DNA of 64,000 bases from JAWKOK01 sp963765875 (GCA_963765875.1 CAVXYK010000011.1:124001-188000); one strand, 5' to 3'; positions 17,258 through 27,433 are shown, counted from the stretch's first letter. Program-made: numbers and translations. The notes: generated from the letters alone by a model not told the origin.

Positions 17258-18059
17258 ATGATCAACCAAGCAGACTACAGAGAAAATGGCTTTACGATTG
17301 CTCGTTCACTCTTCTCCCAGCGATGAGGTGGATGCATTAAGAACGCATTTCACGGCACTCAATGCTCAAGACATTGGTGGCTACAAACCTGAACAGGAAG
17401 CGGCTGATGAGGAAGATCCGCTCAAGCGCTATCCACGTATGGTTCACATGCATCGTTGGGACGGCATCAGCCTTAACTTTCTGCTGGACGAGCGAATTCA
17501 GCGTTGTATGGTAGCGCTGCTTGGGGAAGATCCCTATGCCGTTCAGACCATGTTCTATTTTAAGCCGCCTGGCGCGCGAGGCCAGGCATTGCATCAGGAT
17601 CAAGCGCCTTTGCGTGTGCAGCCTGGCACCTGTATGGCAGCCTGGATGGCCATCGACCGTTGTGATGAGGAGAACGGCTGCCTGCAGTTGGTGCCCGGCA
17701 CACAAGACCTGCCACTCCTGTGTCCGGTTGAGGCGGACACGGAACTAAGCTTTACCAACAAACAGGTGCCTCTGTCTGAGGGCATGACACCGGTGGCAGC
17801 CGTGATGGACCCTGGCGACGTCCTGTTTTTTAATGGGCAGGTAATTCACGGCAGCCTGCCCAACCGTAGTGAGGATCGGTTCCGTCGCTCGCTCATTGGC
17901 CACTATATCGTTGCTGAGGCCGAGAAGGTTGGCGAATTTTACCATCCCGTCCTCAATTTTGATGGCAGTGAGGCGAACTTGGGCGCGACGAAGGGATCGG
18001 AGCCTTGCGGCATCTGGGTCAATCGCGATGGTCAAAGCGTCCTTGAGATGACGGCATAG
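17258..18059 (+). CDS. Phytanoyl-CoA dioxygenase (PhyH)-family Fe(II)/2-oxoglutarate oxygenase, one frameshift
   Basis: The gene begins at ATG 17258 with AAAAGGA upstream and reads MINQADYRENGFTIARSLFS. It then hits a TGA at 17324; in the +1 frame the protein continues SDEVDALRTHFTALN to 18059. Removing one C from CCC at 17316-17318 restores a continuous 266-residue PhyH protein. The metal triad is present: HQD (in ALHQDQAPLRV) and a distal His in VIHGSLPNRS, with the 2-oxoglutarate-binding Arg in FRRSLIGH. Such enzymes hydroxylate diverse small substrates, and this one is not assignable to a specific compound. It is located between the DeoR regulator and a sugar oxidoreductase. Confidence 0.8.
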
Positions 18060-18224
18060 CGAATCCCGGCAAAAATCCTTATACAGATTCCGTCAGTGGC
18101 AGATCGGCTAGATTTCTGCCGCGGTATTCGCGCCAAATAGAAGCGGCATTTCGTCCACATGTTGCATTGGTACACACGACTGACATTCATAACCGACTAC
18201 CCAAACACATAGAGGAGTCAGATC

Positions 18225-19230
<1,006 letters not shown>

Positions 19231-19369
19231 TACGATGACACGCTTGCTGTGATATCACGGCAAGCGTGTCATCGCGCCAAACTTTGGATACCGTCGCCAA
19301 ATGAGCTCAATTGGGTGTATAGTGTTGTGGCAGAATCAGAAGTAACGCGATGGTATTGGAGGAGAGACT

Positions 19370-19591
19370 ATGACACTTGCACGAATCACCGTAAATCCAG
19401 AAATCTGTGGCGGGAAGCCCTGTATTCGGGGAATGCGATTCCCGGTTTCGCGCCTCTTGGGTTTGCTGGCCGCCGGAGAAACCTCGGAGTCCATTTTGGC
19501 TTCATATCCGTACCTGGAGCAGGCTGACATCCAAGAGGCACTTCAATACGCAGCATCACTTGCTGGCGAGGAAGTGATCGAGTTTGCATAA
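19370..19591 (+). CDS. DUF433 antitoxin (VapB45-like)
   Basis: A 73-residue protein with a strong GGAGGAGAG ribosome site. The sequence RITVNPEICGGKPCIRGMRF is the DUF433 hallmark and a small helix-turn-helix-like region (ETSESILASYPYLEQADIQE) follows. DUF433 proteins act as DNA-binding antitoxins paired with DUF5615 PIN-like toxins. Its stop TAA shares one base with the ATG of the toxin gene (TAATG), so the two are translationally coupled. Confidence 0.85.
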   Translation: MTLARITVNPEICGGKPCIRGMRFPVSRLLGLLAAGETSESILASYPYLEQADIQEALQYAASLAGEEVIEFA

Positions 19592-19959
19592 TGCGTTTCC
19601 TACTGGATATGCCCGTCAGCCCAACTCTGATAGGTGTGCTTGAAAGCCACAAACATGAAGCCGTTCACGCGTTCAGAATCGGCAAGGGCGAAGCAAGCGA
19701 TACAGAATTGATGGAACTGGCAAGAGCCGAGGAACGCGTAATAATTACCGCCGACCTCGATTTTCCCAGGCTGCTGGCGCTTGCACGAACACGAAGCCCG
19801 GGACTGATTCTGTTCCGGGGCGGCAATTATTCTGATGCGGAAATGCGTGGCCTTCTCGAACGAGTGTTAGCTCAGGTTCCGGCCGATAAATTGTCGAGTT
19901 CGATCTGTGTGGTGAACAAAAAGCGCATCCGCGTCACTCAACTTCCAGTCGGGAGGTAA
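19591..19959 (+). CDS. DUF5615 PIN-like toxin
   Basis: A 122-residue protein. The N-terminal FLLDMPVSPTLIGVLESHKH replaces the usual FLxDxNLxPxLxxxL. The central region has SDTELMELARAEERVIITAD, then LDFPRLL with the acidic PIN-type residues, and GLILFRGGNY follows. The family is related to Mut7-C/PIN ribonucleases. It forms a toxin-antitoxin pair with the DUF433 gene. The pair is inserted between two Gfo/Idh genes and ends 5 bases before the next start, whose ribosome site lies inside the toxin's last codons. Confidence 0.85.
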   Translation: MRFLLDMPVSPTLIGVLESHKHEAVHAFRIGKGEASDTELMELARAEERVIITADLDFPRLLALARTRSPGLILFRGGNYSDAEMRGLLERVLAQVPADKLSSSICVVNKKRIRVTQLPVGR

Positions 19960-19964
19960 TCCAA

Positions 19965-21017
19965 ATGACCAAAAAAATCGGCATCGGCGTGGTCAGCTTT
20001 GCCCACGGCCATGCCAATGCATACTGCCAACGTATGCTCACCTACGACGACGTAGAACTTGTCGCCTGCTGGGATGACAACGAGGAACGGGGCAAGACGG
20101 CAGCAGCCAACTACGGCATGACCTACTCGCCCAATCTCGAAGACGTCATCAGCCATCCGGATATTCAGGGACTCATCATCACCTGCGAGACCAACCGTCA
20201 TGCCGAGATGGTGCTGGCTGCGGCGGCCGCAGGCAAGGATATCCTCTGCCAGAAGCCGATGGCCCTGACGCTGGAGGATTGCGACCGCATGATCGCGGCC
20301 GTCGACGAGGCCGGCGTGCGCTTCATGATGGCCTATCAGATGCGCCATGATCCGTCCAATATCGCCATGAAAGAGATATTGGATTCGGGTGCGTTGGGCC
20401 GCATCAGCCTTTTCCGGCGTCGCCACTGCATCCCGGTGCTCCTCAATGAGGCTTTCGTCAACGGCCCGACCAACTGGCACATCGATCCGGTCAAGAACAT
20501 GGGCATGTTCATGGATGACGCTTCCCATGCCACCGACCTGATCCACTGGATGATGGGTCGTCCGATCAGCGTCATGGCCGAGATCGGCAACACCGTCACC
20601 GATGTGGCCCCGGACGACACCGGCGTGGCCATTTATCGCTATGCGAATGGCGCGATGGTCGTGCTGGTCAACTCGTCGGTCACGCTGGCGGGCGAGAACA
20701 CCACCGAGATCTACGGCGACCAGGGCGTGATCATCCAGAACCACGACGATGTGCCCTCGACCAATGTGCCGCTGCCGCCCCACCCCATCGCGCTCAAGGT
20801 CTACACCAACGACAAGCCGGAGTGGACCGACCTGGGCATCCAGATCCCGGCCAGCCATGGAGAACGCATTGCCTCGGTGCCGCGCTCGTTCATCGACATG
20901 CTGCGAGACGGAACGCAACCCAGCATCACTGCCGAAGATGGGCGTGTTTCCGTTGAAATGGTGTTGGGCGCCTACCAGTCAGCTAAGGAAGGACGGCGGA
21001 TCGAGTTTCCGCTCTAG
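19965..21017 (+). CDS. Gfo/Idh/MocA-family oxidoreductase
   Basis: A 350-residue, intact protein; ATG 19965 follows GGGAGGTAATCC. The N-terminal Rossmann domain (KKIGIGVVSFAHGHANAY) carries a less usual nucleotide loop than GxGxxG. The central CQKPMALTLEDCD holds the family's K-P pair, and GMFMDDASHATDLIHWMMG matches the substrate-side His helix (family G-V-x-D-x-G-x-H). It probably acts on a sugar or inositol derivative. It is only distantly similar to the neighbouring copy at 18225. Antisense ORFs over this gene are codon-bias shadows. Confidence 0.88.
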   Translation: MTKKIGIGVVSFAHGHANAYCQRMLTYDDVELVACWDDNEERGKTAAANYGMTYSPNLEDVISHPDIQGLIITCETNRHAEMVLAAAAAGKDILCQKPMALTLEDCDRMIAAVDEAGVRFMMAYQMRHDPSNIAMKEILDSGALGRISLFRRRHCIPVLLNEAFVNGPTNWHIDPVKNMGMFMDDASHATDLIHWMMGRPISVMAEIGNTVTDVAPDDTGVAIYRYANGAMVVLVNSSVTLAGENTTEIYGDQGVIIQNHDDVPSTNVPLPPHPIALKVYTNDKPEWTDLGIQIPASHGERIASVPRSFIDMLRDGTQPSITAEDGRVSVEMVLGAYQSAKEGRRIEFPL

Positions 21018-21098
21018 AGGGCTTATGGAACGACGCGGAATAGGACGCGGATAACACGGATTATCGCAAATTTGGCATTACTCGCATCGTCCAAATAC

Positions 21099-21157
21099 GT
21101 AGGGGCAGGGCTTGTCCCTGCCCGTCGTAGCGGGCGACCACAAGGGTTCGCCCCTAC
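21099..21157. repeat. GTAGGGG...CCCCTAC palindromic element
   Basis: GTAGGGGCAGGG and TTCGCCCCTAC form the ends, with the inner hairpin GGGCAGGG..TCCCTGCCC and a second inverted segment (GGGCGACC..GGTTCGCCC). It lies between the oxidoreductase stop and the UroD-like start. An upstream-extended reading of the next ORF translates this repeat (VGAGLVPAR), an argument for the later start at 21225. Confidence 0.8.
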
Positions 21158-21224
21158 ACGAAACGTCGCATTATCCGTACCCCGTCGTCTTTTTCGCGGG
21201 TCAATTCGCCAGGTCAGGCAAACG

Positions 21225-22346
21225 ATGAACCACTTGGAACGTTTTCTCAATGTCATGGAGTATCAGCCGGTCGACCAGGTGCCCAACTGGGAGGCCGGCG
21301 CTTGGCCGCAGACTGCTGAACGCTGGTACTGTGAGGGCCTGGCTGAGGGTGACATCCACTTCGACTGGTTCCCCGGCGAATCGGCGCTTGGGATGGACCC
21401 GCGCGAGTTCATCCGATTTAACGGCGAAATGTTGCCTCCTTTTCAAGAGGAGACATTGGCCGAGGATGACGAGACCGTGACCTTCCGGGATTCAGAAGGT
21501 CGCGTTCGCCGTGCGCTCAAGGAAGGCTCCATCGGCGGTGCACGATCGTCCATGGACCAATACCTTGGCTTTCCGGTCTCCAACATGGACGAGTGGCAAG
21601 CGGTCAAGAAGCGGCTGAACCCAAGTGATCACCGTCGCTATGAACCCTACTGGGAGGTCTTTCGCGTCGACAGCTGGCAGCGTCGGCAGCATCCGCTGAT
21701 CTTCGGGCCCAACACGTCAACGACCGGGTTCTACTGGACCGCACGCGAGCTAATGGGCACCGAGGGCCTCTCATACGGTTGGTACGACCAGCCGGCGTTG
21801 CTGCATGACATGATGGCGTTTGTCGGCGACTTTCTGATTGAGTCTGCACGCCCTATACTTGAACGCACAAGCATCGAATATATGTGTCTCAGCGAGGACC
21901 TGGCCATGAAGACCGGCCCATTGCTGAGTCCCAAGACCTACAAAACGTTCATCCTCCCCCACTTGAAGCGAGTCATCGATTTCTACAAGTCCAACGGCGT
22001 CTCTTATGTTTGCGTGGATACCGACGGCAATCCCGAGGCGCTCATTCCCATGATGCTCGATGCCGGCGTCGATTCACTCTGGCCGCTGGAGCGAGCCGCC
22101 GACCAAGATCCCATACGCTTGCGCAAGGAGTTCGGCAAGTCGCTGCGCTTGTGGGGGGCGGTCGACAAACGAGAGCTTGCCAAGGGGCCGACGGCCATTG
22201 ATGAGCACTTGCAATCGATGACGCCATTGATTGAAGAGGGCGGATTCATCCCGACCATCGATCACACAGCCTCGCCGGACATCAGTTGGCCCAATTTTGT
22301 GTACTACATGGAGCGCAAGGCCAAGTTGTTGCGAGGCGAATTGTAG
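21225..22346 (+). CDS. Uroporphyrinogen decarboxylase-like (MtaA/CmuA-type) methyltransferase family protein
   Basis: A 373-residue protein starting MNHLERFLNVMEYQPVDQVP, the usual opening of non-HemE UroD relatives. The longer ORF from 21072 only adds translated repeat. Conserved segments include EYMCLSEDLAMKTGPLLSP (the metal/substrate region), SYVCVDTDGNPEALIPMMLD and a C-terminal GFIPTIDHTASPDISWPNF. The canonical HemE N-terminal R-Q-A-G-R is absent, arguing against haem synthesis. In this branch, proteins move methyl groups via cobalamin or have unknown substrates. The context is sugar oxidoreductases. Confidence 0.82.
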   Translation: MNHLERFLNVMEYQPVDQVPNWEAGAWPQTAERWYCEGLAEGDIHFDWFPGESALGMDPREFIRFNGEMLPPFQEETLAEDDETVTFRDSEGRVRRALKEGSIGGARSSMDQYLGFPVSNMDEWQAVKKRLNPSDHRRYEPYWEVFRVDSWQRRQHPLIFGPNTSTTGFYWTARELMGTEGLSYGWYDQPALLHDMMAFVGDFLIESARPILERTSIEYMCLSEDLAMKTGPLLSPKTYKTFILPHLKRVIDFYKSNGVSYVCVDTDGNPEALIPMMLDAGVDSLWPLERAADQDPIRLRKEFGKSLRLWGAVDKRELAKGPTAIDEHLQSMTPLIEEGGFIPTIDHTASPDISWPNFVYYMERKAKLLRGEL

Positions 22347-22396
22347 CCCAAACAGTCCGACTTCTTTTCAAAGATTGATAGTTTGATCCAGCAGTC

Positions 22397-22474
22397 GTAG
22401 GTGCGGTCTGCAACCGAACGAACTGCGGAAGACATAGAGAATTCGGGAATCGTGCGGTTGCAAACCGCACCTAC
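22397..22474. repeat. GTAGGTGCGGT...ACCGCACCTAC inverted-repeat element
   Basis: The 20-base terminal inverted repeats (22397-22416 and 22455-22474) differ at one position. They enclose 38 bases with AGTTCG/CGAACT-like arms. It is a member of the GTAGG...CCTAC family and lies 37 bases before the next gene. Confidence 0.8.
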
Positions 22475-22510
22475 AGAATACCGAACGCCAACAAAACAGG
22501 AGCACCAGGA

Positions 22511-23917
22511 ATGGCAAAACGACGACAGCGCAAGAAACCGAACATCATTCTGCTGGGCATCGACTCGCTACGGCGCGATCACATGAGTTGCTACGGCTAT
22601 GATCGCCTGACCACGCCGCACATTGATCGCTTCGCCCAGGAGGCGACCCTCTTTGAGGAGACCTTCAGCGCCCACATTCCGACCACAAGCGCCTACGCAT
22701 CCATGCTCACCGGCCGCGACACCATCGGCACCCAGGTTGTGGCCCTGCGACACCAGGGTCCGCTGCGCCCGGAGGTGCCGACGTTGGCCGAGATCCTGAA
22801 GGGCGAAGGCTACAACACGACCTGCGTCGGCTTCACCGGCAACCCGAGCTCACGCGGATTTGACACGTACATCGACTACAAGAGTTGGGGCAGTTGGAAT
22901 GAAGGGCGCAGCCCCAAGGCTGAGAACCTCAACGAGGTCGCGATCCCGGAGTTGGATCGACTTTCGCGCAAGCGCGATCCCTTCTTCCTCTTCCTGCGCC
23001 ACATGGACCCACATGCTCCCTACCTGCCGCCGGCTCCCTACGAGCGCATGTTCTATCACGGCAACGAGTGCGATCCGAAGAACAAGTCCATGGACCCGGT
23101 CATGGCCTTCAAGCCTTTCCGCGATTTCTTTGCCACCTGGATGCCGCCGGGCATCAGCGACAAGGACTACGTCATTGCCCAATATGACGGGGCCATCGCC
23201 TATATGGATGCCGCCATTCAGAGCATCTTCGAAGCGCTTGAGGCCAAGGGCCTCGCCGACGACACCATCGTGGTCCTCAACGGCGACCATGGCGAGACGC
23301 TCTACGACCATGAATGTTGGTTCGACCATCACGGCATGTACGATCCGACCCTGGTCGTACCGCTGATCATCCGCTATCCCGGCGGCATCCCTGCAGGCAA
23401 GCGGGTCAGCGGCTTCAATCAGCACAAGGATCTGGTCCCGACCATCCTCGAACTGGCAGCGCTGGAGCCGGAAGGTCTGGAACTGGACGGCAAGAGCCTG
23501 ATGCCGATGGTGCGCGGCGAGGAGGCCTCTCACGAGAGCGAATTCTACATCACCGAATGCACGTGGATGCGCAAGCATGGCTGGCGCACGCCCGAATGGA
23601 AGCTGATCATCGCACTTGAGCCGGACTTCCACTTCAAGCCGGAGATCGAACTCTACAACTTGGTCACCGATCCCGAGGAAAACGAGAATGTCGCCGAGGC
23701 GAATCCGGACATTGTGGCGCTGTTGACTGCGCGCATGAACGCCTGGATTGAAAAGCGAGAAACCGAAACGGGTCTGCCCAATCCGATCTACAACCAGGGC
23801 GACTGGCACGGAACGGAAGGCATCGGATCTTTCACCTCGTCACAGCAGGCCTATGATACATTGCACATCGGCGATCCGACCCAGGCCGCCCAGTTGCAGG
23901 AAAAATCACGCGACTAA
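22511..23917 (+). CDS. Sulfatase-like alkaline-phosphatase-superfamily hydrolase (formylglycine motif absent)
   Basis: A 468-residue protein. The sulfatase fold is clear: KPNIILLGIDSLRRDHMSCYG (metal Asp and Ser), TTPHIDRFAQEATLFEETF, and the metal site NGDHGETLYDH with WFDHHGMYDPTLVVPLI. The nucleophile region reads HIPTTSAYASMLTGRD. Aligned on LTG, the C/S-x-P-x-R position has Thr and the Arg is Tyr. Formylglycine cannot form, so Thr would be the nucleophile, as in phosphodiesterases and phosphoethanolamine transferases of this superfamily. No signal peptide is seen, so it is probably cytoplasmic. It sits just upstream of a sugar transporter and a sulfotransferase gene. Confidence 0.8.
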   Translation: MAKRRQRKKPNIILLGIDSLRRDHMSCYGYDRLTTPHIDRFAQEATLFEETFSAHIPTTSAYASMLTGRDTIGTQVVALRHQGPLRPEVPTLAEILKGEGYNTTCVGFTGNPSSRGFDTYIDYKSWGSWNEGRSPKAENLNEVAIPELDRLSRKRDPFFLFLRHMDPHAPYLPPAPYERMFYHGNECDPKNKSMDPVMAFKPFRDFFATWMPPGISDKDYVIAQYDGAIAYMDAAIQSIFEALEAKGLADDTIVVLNGDHGETLYDHECWFDHHGMYDPTLVVPLIIRYPGGIPAGKRVSGFNQHKDLVPTILELAALEPEGLELDGKSLMPMVRGEEASHESEFYITECTWMRKHGWRTPEWKLIIALEPDFHFKPEIELYNLVTDPEENENVAEANPDIVALLTARMNAWIEKRETETGLPNPIYNQGDWHGTEGIGSFTSSQQAYDTLHIGDPTQAAQLQEKSRD

Positions 23918-23945
23918 CGACGGCGGATAGAAATCATCGATTGAC

Positions 23946-23972
23946 GTAGGGACAGGTCTGAGACCTGTCCCC
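23946..23972. repeat. GTAGGGACAGGTCT palindrome
   Basis: GTAGGGACAGGTCT-GAGACCTGTCCCC is a near-perfect 27-base palindrome, 29 bases after the sulfatase-like stop. Sister copies are at 4787, 38220 and 60201. Confidence 0.8.
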
Positions 23973-24168
23973 GCATCAGCCGAATCAAGGCCGGGGCCGA
24001 CAGCGCCTGAGGAAACATGTGCTTGTTCGTAGCCGGCTTCAGCAGATACGCTCAAACATCAACAAAACCTAGAGCAAACAAAAGGAGAGCGCCGCCAAAC
24101 CGACATATATTACATTCAAAAAAACACGTCGAGTCTTGAAGGTTCAAACTAAAACAGAGGAGAGACAG

Positions 24169-25506
24169 ATGATTTCGTCCAGCTGGATACGCCGTATCGG
24201 CGTATTAAATTTGATCGCCATCCTGCTTGCCGTGCTGGCAGGTTGTGCAGCGCCGGCAGCACCGGCAGCATCAACTGACGGCGAAGCGCCGGCCGGTGGC
24301 GAGGAAGTCACCATTCGCTTCGTCACCAACCATGGCGACGTTGAGATGCCCTTCTTCCAGCAGGTCGTCGATGAATTTGAAGCGGCCAATCCCGGCGTCA
24401 AGGTCGACTTCCTCAACATCGCCGGCCAGCAATTCGAAGACACCATCAAGACCCAGGGCGTCGGCGGCAATCTGCCCGATGTCTGGTACGCACGCACCTT
24501 CTTGACCAGCGACTACGCCTCCAAGGGCTGGACCATGAACCTACAGCCGTTGGTCGAGCAGGATGAGCTGGATGTTGAGGACTTCTGGCCCGCGCAGGTC
24601 GCGCAGATGTCCTACGAGGGCGACCTCTATGCACTGCCCTACGACTTCTCCGACATCGGCATCTACTACAACAAAAACATGTTCGACGAAGCGGGCATTC
24701 CCTACCCCAGCGATGACTGGACCTGGGACGACCTGGCTGAAACCGCCGAGCAATTTGTCGTGAAAGACGGCGACACCGTCTCGCAATGGGGTCTGGTTCT
24801 TTATCCGTGGAGTTGGGTCTGGTTGGGCATTCTTCAGGCCAACGGCGGCGAGATCTTCAATGAAGACCAGAGCGCCTGTGTCATCGACTCGCCCGAAAAT
24901 CTGGCCACGCTTGAGTTCTTCCAGGAGATGCGCTCCAAGGGCATCTACCCTGAGCTGGGCGCCACGCCCGAAGGCCTCGATCCCTTCTCCAATGGCCTGG
25001 TTGCCATGGCCTTCCAGGGCTCATGGGCCACGCAGTCAATCCGTGATCGGGTCGGCGATGCCTTCGAGTTTGACGTAGCAGCCATGCCGGCCGGCACCAC
25101 CGGTCGCCGAGGCATCACACCGGCCGGCGGCGCCTGGGCGATTGCATCGACCAGCGAGCATCCGGACGAAGCCTGGGAATTCATCAAATTCCTGACCAGC
25201 ACCGAGTCGACCAACACGCTGATCTCTGACAATACGCGCAGCATTCCCGGCCGCCGATCATCCACAGAACGCTGGGTCGAGGTTGCCTCTCAGGGCGATC
25301 TGCCGCCAGCCAATGTGGGTATTTTCGCCGACATGATGGGCGACGCCTACGAGATCGTCTATCCCGCGTTCTGGAGTGACTACGACATTGCGTGGAACAA
25401 CCTGATCCAGCCGGCCATCGTCGGCGGTGAAGGCGTACTTGGGCCGGCAGAGGCACTGGCCGAAATGCAAGAGAAGTGCAACGACGCCATTGCCGCCATG
25501 CGCTAG
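24169..25506 (+). CDS. Sugar ABC transporter substrate-binding lipoprotein (family 1)
   Basis: About 445 residues. ATG 24169 follows AGAGGAGAGACAG; a longer TTG-initiated reading lacks a ribosome site. The signal peptide ends in lipobox LAGC (Cys26). The mature protein has the family-1 pattern: VVDEFEAANPGVKVDFLNI, then LYALPYDFSDIGIYYNKNMF, and GSWATQSIRDRVGDAFEFDV, GITPAGGAWAIASTSEHPDE. Such proteins bind oligo- or monosaccharides or glycerol phosphates for CUT1-type importers. It heads an operon with two permeases and a sulfotransferase. A palindrome follows its stop codon. Confidence 0.88.
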   Translation: MISSSWIRRIGVLNLIAILLAVLAGCAAPAAPAASTDGEAPAGGEEVTIRFVTNHGDVEMPFFQQVVDEFEAANPGVKVDFLNIAGQQFEDTIKTQGVGGNLPDVWYARTFLTSDYASKGWTMNLQPLVEQDELDVEDFWPAQVAQMSYEGDLYALPYDFSDIGIYYNKNMFDEAGIPYPSDDWTWDDLAETAEQFVVKDGDTVSQWGLVLYPWSWVWLGILQANGGEIFNEDQSACVIDSPENLATLEFFQEMRSKGIYPELGATPEGLDPFSNGLVAMAFQGSWATQSIRDRVGDAFEFDVAAMPAGTTGRRGITPAGGAWAIASTSEHPDEAWEFIKFLTSTESTNTLISDNTRSIPGRRSSTERWVEVASQGDLPPANVGIFADMMGDAYEIVYPAFWSDYDIAWNNLIQPAIVGGEGVLGPAEALAEMQEKCNDAIAAMR

Positions 25507-25543
25507 GCGTTGTGTTGCCTTTTTGGTGAAATGCGTTGATTTT

Positions 25544-25585
25544 GTAGGGGCGCCCCTCGTGGACGCCCACGAGGGGCGTCCCTAC
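25544..25585 (+). terminator. Palindrome between binding-protein gene and permease gene
   Basis: GTAGGGGCGCCCCTCGTGG, three bases, and its near-perfect complement ending CCCTAC. It is a member of the GTAGG...CCTAC family, located 38 bases after the binding-protein stop and 56 before the permease. It is expected to form a very stable RNA hairpin without a T-run. Confidence 0.75.
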
Positions 25586-25640
25586 ATGTCGAATTCTCAT
25601 TGTTATTTCCGTATCGGGACATCCGCATCGGAGTCAGATC

Positions 25641-26552
25641 ATGTCCATACCAAGATCCGGGTTGGCCAGAAAAGAAGCGCTTACTGGCTATCTCTACATC
25701 ATGCCGTGGATTGCCGGTTTTCTGCTCTTCACAGCCATCCCCATCCTTGCGTCCTTCTACCTGGCATTTACTTCGTACCGCGGGTACGGCAGACCGGAAT
25801 GGATCGGGCTTGAGAACTTCATCTTCATGCTGACGCAAGACGATCTCTTCTGGAAATCGGCACAGGTGACGCTCACCTATGTGGTCGGCTTTCTGCCGCT
25901 GGGGCTAATTTTGGGCTTCAGCATCGCCTTGCTCATGAACCAGAACGTGCGCGGCATCACCCTCTTCCGCACGGTCTATTACCTGCCGGCCATCCTCACC
26001 GGCGTAGCCGTGGCCATCATGTGGCAATTCGTCTTCCATAAAGAGTTCGGCGTGCTCAACGAGATCCTGAGTTGGATCAACATCTCGCCCATCGCCTGGC
26101 TCAACGACACACGGTGGGTCATGGTCGCCTTCATCATTATGGGGCTTTGGGGCGTGGGCGGCGGCATGATCATCTATCTGTCGGGCCTGCAATCGATCCC
26201 TAGCGACCTCTATGAAGCGGCCACCATCGACGGGGCCAATTCATTGCAGAAGCTCTGGAAGATCACGATTCCGTTGATGACGCCGGTTATTTTCTTCAAC
26301 CTGGTCACCGGGATGATCGCCACCTTCCAGATCTTCACCACCGCCTTTGTCATGACCAGGGGCGGGCCCAACTACGCAACCTACTTTTTCTCGCTCAATA
26401 TCTACTACACCACCTTCCGCTCGCTGCGGCTGGGCTATGCCTCGGCCATGGCGTTTGCCCTGTTCCTGCTGATCCTGGCATTGACATCGGTCATCCTCTT
26501 TACGTCTAACAAGTGGGTCTACTATTCAGGCGGCGCGGAGGTAGACGCATGA
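25641..26552 (+). CDS. Sugar ABC transporter permease (UgpA/MalF-type)
   Basis: A 303-residue protein; ATG 25641 follows GGAGTCAGATC. It has six helices, beginning EALTGYLYIMPWIAGFLLF, a conserved first-loop WIGLENFIFM, and the EAA loop YEAATIDGANSLQKLWKITI that docks on the ATPase. It forms a heterodimer with the permease encoded next. No ATP-binding subunit lies in this operon, so a shared MsmK/UgpC-type ATPase elsewhere in the genome is expected (inference from CUT1 systems). Confidence 0.9.
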   Translation: MSIPRSGLARKEALTGYLYIMPWIAGFLLFTAIPILASFYLAFTSYRGYGRPEWIGLENFIFMLTQDDLFWKSAQVTLTYVVGFLPLGLILGFSIALLMNQNVRGITLFRTVYYLPAILTGVAVAIMWQFVFHKEFGVLNEILSWINISPIAWLNDTRWVMVAFIIMGLWGVGGGMIIYLSGLQSIPSDLYEAATIDGANSLQKLWKITIPLMTPVIFFNLVTGMIATFQIFTTAFVMTRGGPNYATYFFSLNIYYTTFRSLRLGYASAMAFALFLLILALTSVILFTSNKWVYYSGGAEVDA

Positions 26553-27433
26553 GCGCACAGACCGGCGTTTCTAAAACCCAACATCGCTTGTTTTCGCCTA
26601 GCAAACGGCGACAGGATTTGATCAGGACGATCACCGTCTATCTGATATTGTTTGCCGGCGCCGTCATCCTCATGATCCCGCTCTTCTGGATGTTCAGCAC
26701 CAGCATCAAGCCCAAGGATCAGGTCTACAGCTACCCCATCGTCTGGATCCCGCGCGAGTTCATCTGGGAAAACTACCTGCTTGTCTTTCAGAAGCTGCCC
26801 TTTCCGCGATATCTTTTCAACAGCGCCTTTCTGAGCTTGTTCGGCATTGTCGGCAATCTGCTGGGCAGTTCGCTGGCGGCTTACGGATTCGCTCGATTCC
26901 GCTTTCCAGGACGAACCTTTCTCTTCGTCGTCATGCTCAGCACCTTGATGGTGCCGGCGTGGGTGACTATGATTCCCATGTTCATCATGTTCAAAGAATT
27001 GAACTGGCTGAACAGCTACTTGCCCCTATTGGTACCGCACTTTTTCGCCCAACCATTTTATACGTTTCTGTTGAGGCAATTCTTCCTGGCCATTCCCAAG
27101 GAGATCGACGAAGCTGCGCGCATTGACGGCGCATCAACCTTTCGCATTTTCTGGCAGATCTATCTGCCCCTGTCACGACCGGCGCTGATCACAGTTGCCA
27201 TCTTCTCATTCTTTTACCATTGGAATGAGCTGCTGATGCCGCTGATCTATTTGCAGACCCAGGACAAGTTCCCGGTGGCGCTGGGCATCGCCTCTTTCAG
27301 CAGTGAACAGTTTCAGGACTTTTCGTTGATGATGGCCGCGGCCTTGATCGCCATGGCCCCGCTGTTGATCATCTTCTTCATCGCCCAACGTCTTTTCATT
27401 CAAGGCGTCGTCATGACTGGAGTCAAGGGCTGA
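26549..27433 (+). CDS. Sugar ABC transporter permease (UgpE/MalG-type)
   Basis: About 294 residues, starting at ATG 26549 in a 4-base ATGA overlap with the upstream permease. After a 30-residue polar N-terminus come six helices. Typical segments are LFWMFSTSIKPKDQVY, FPRYLFNSAFLSLFG, and the EAA loop EIDEAARIDGASTFRIFWQI. It ends RLFIQGVVMTGVKG, the usual C-terminus of MalG-like proteins (GxxAGAVKG). Its stop TGA shares one base with the ATG of the sulfotransferase gene. Confidence 0.9.
   Translation: MSAQTGVSKTQHRLFSPSKRRQDLIRTITVYLILFAGAVILMIPLFWMFSTSIKPKDQVYSYPIVWIPREFIWENYLLVFQKLPFPRYLFNSAFLSLFGIVGNLLGSSLAAYGFARFRFPGRTFLFVVMLSTLMVPAWVTMIPMFIMFKELNWLNSYLPLLVPHFFAQPFYTFLLRQFFLAIPKEIDEAARIDGASTFRIFWQIYLPLSRPALITVAIFSFFYHWNELLMPLIYLQTQDKFPVALGIASFSSEQFQDFSLMMAAALIAMAPLLIIFFIAQRLFIQGVVMTGVKG

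Noticed and set aside
17258..18059. Programmed frameshift in the PhyH gene
   Set aside because: No slippery heptamer with a following structure is seen at CCC 17316-17318, and many other genes in the window have similar single-base breaks.
19938..20918. Long minus-strand ORF (326 residues)
   Set aside because: It is antisense to an intact Gfo/Idh gene; the His/Asp/Val-rich composition is typical of shadow ORFs in GC-rich genes.
22850..23809. Minus-strand ORF (319 residues) opposite the sulfatase-like gene
   Set aside because: The opposite strand carries clear superfamily motifs, and this frame has none and no ribosome site.
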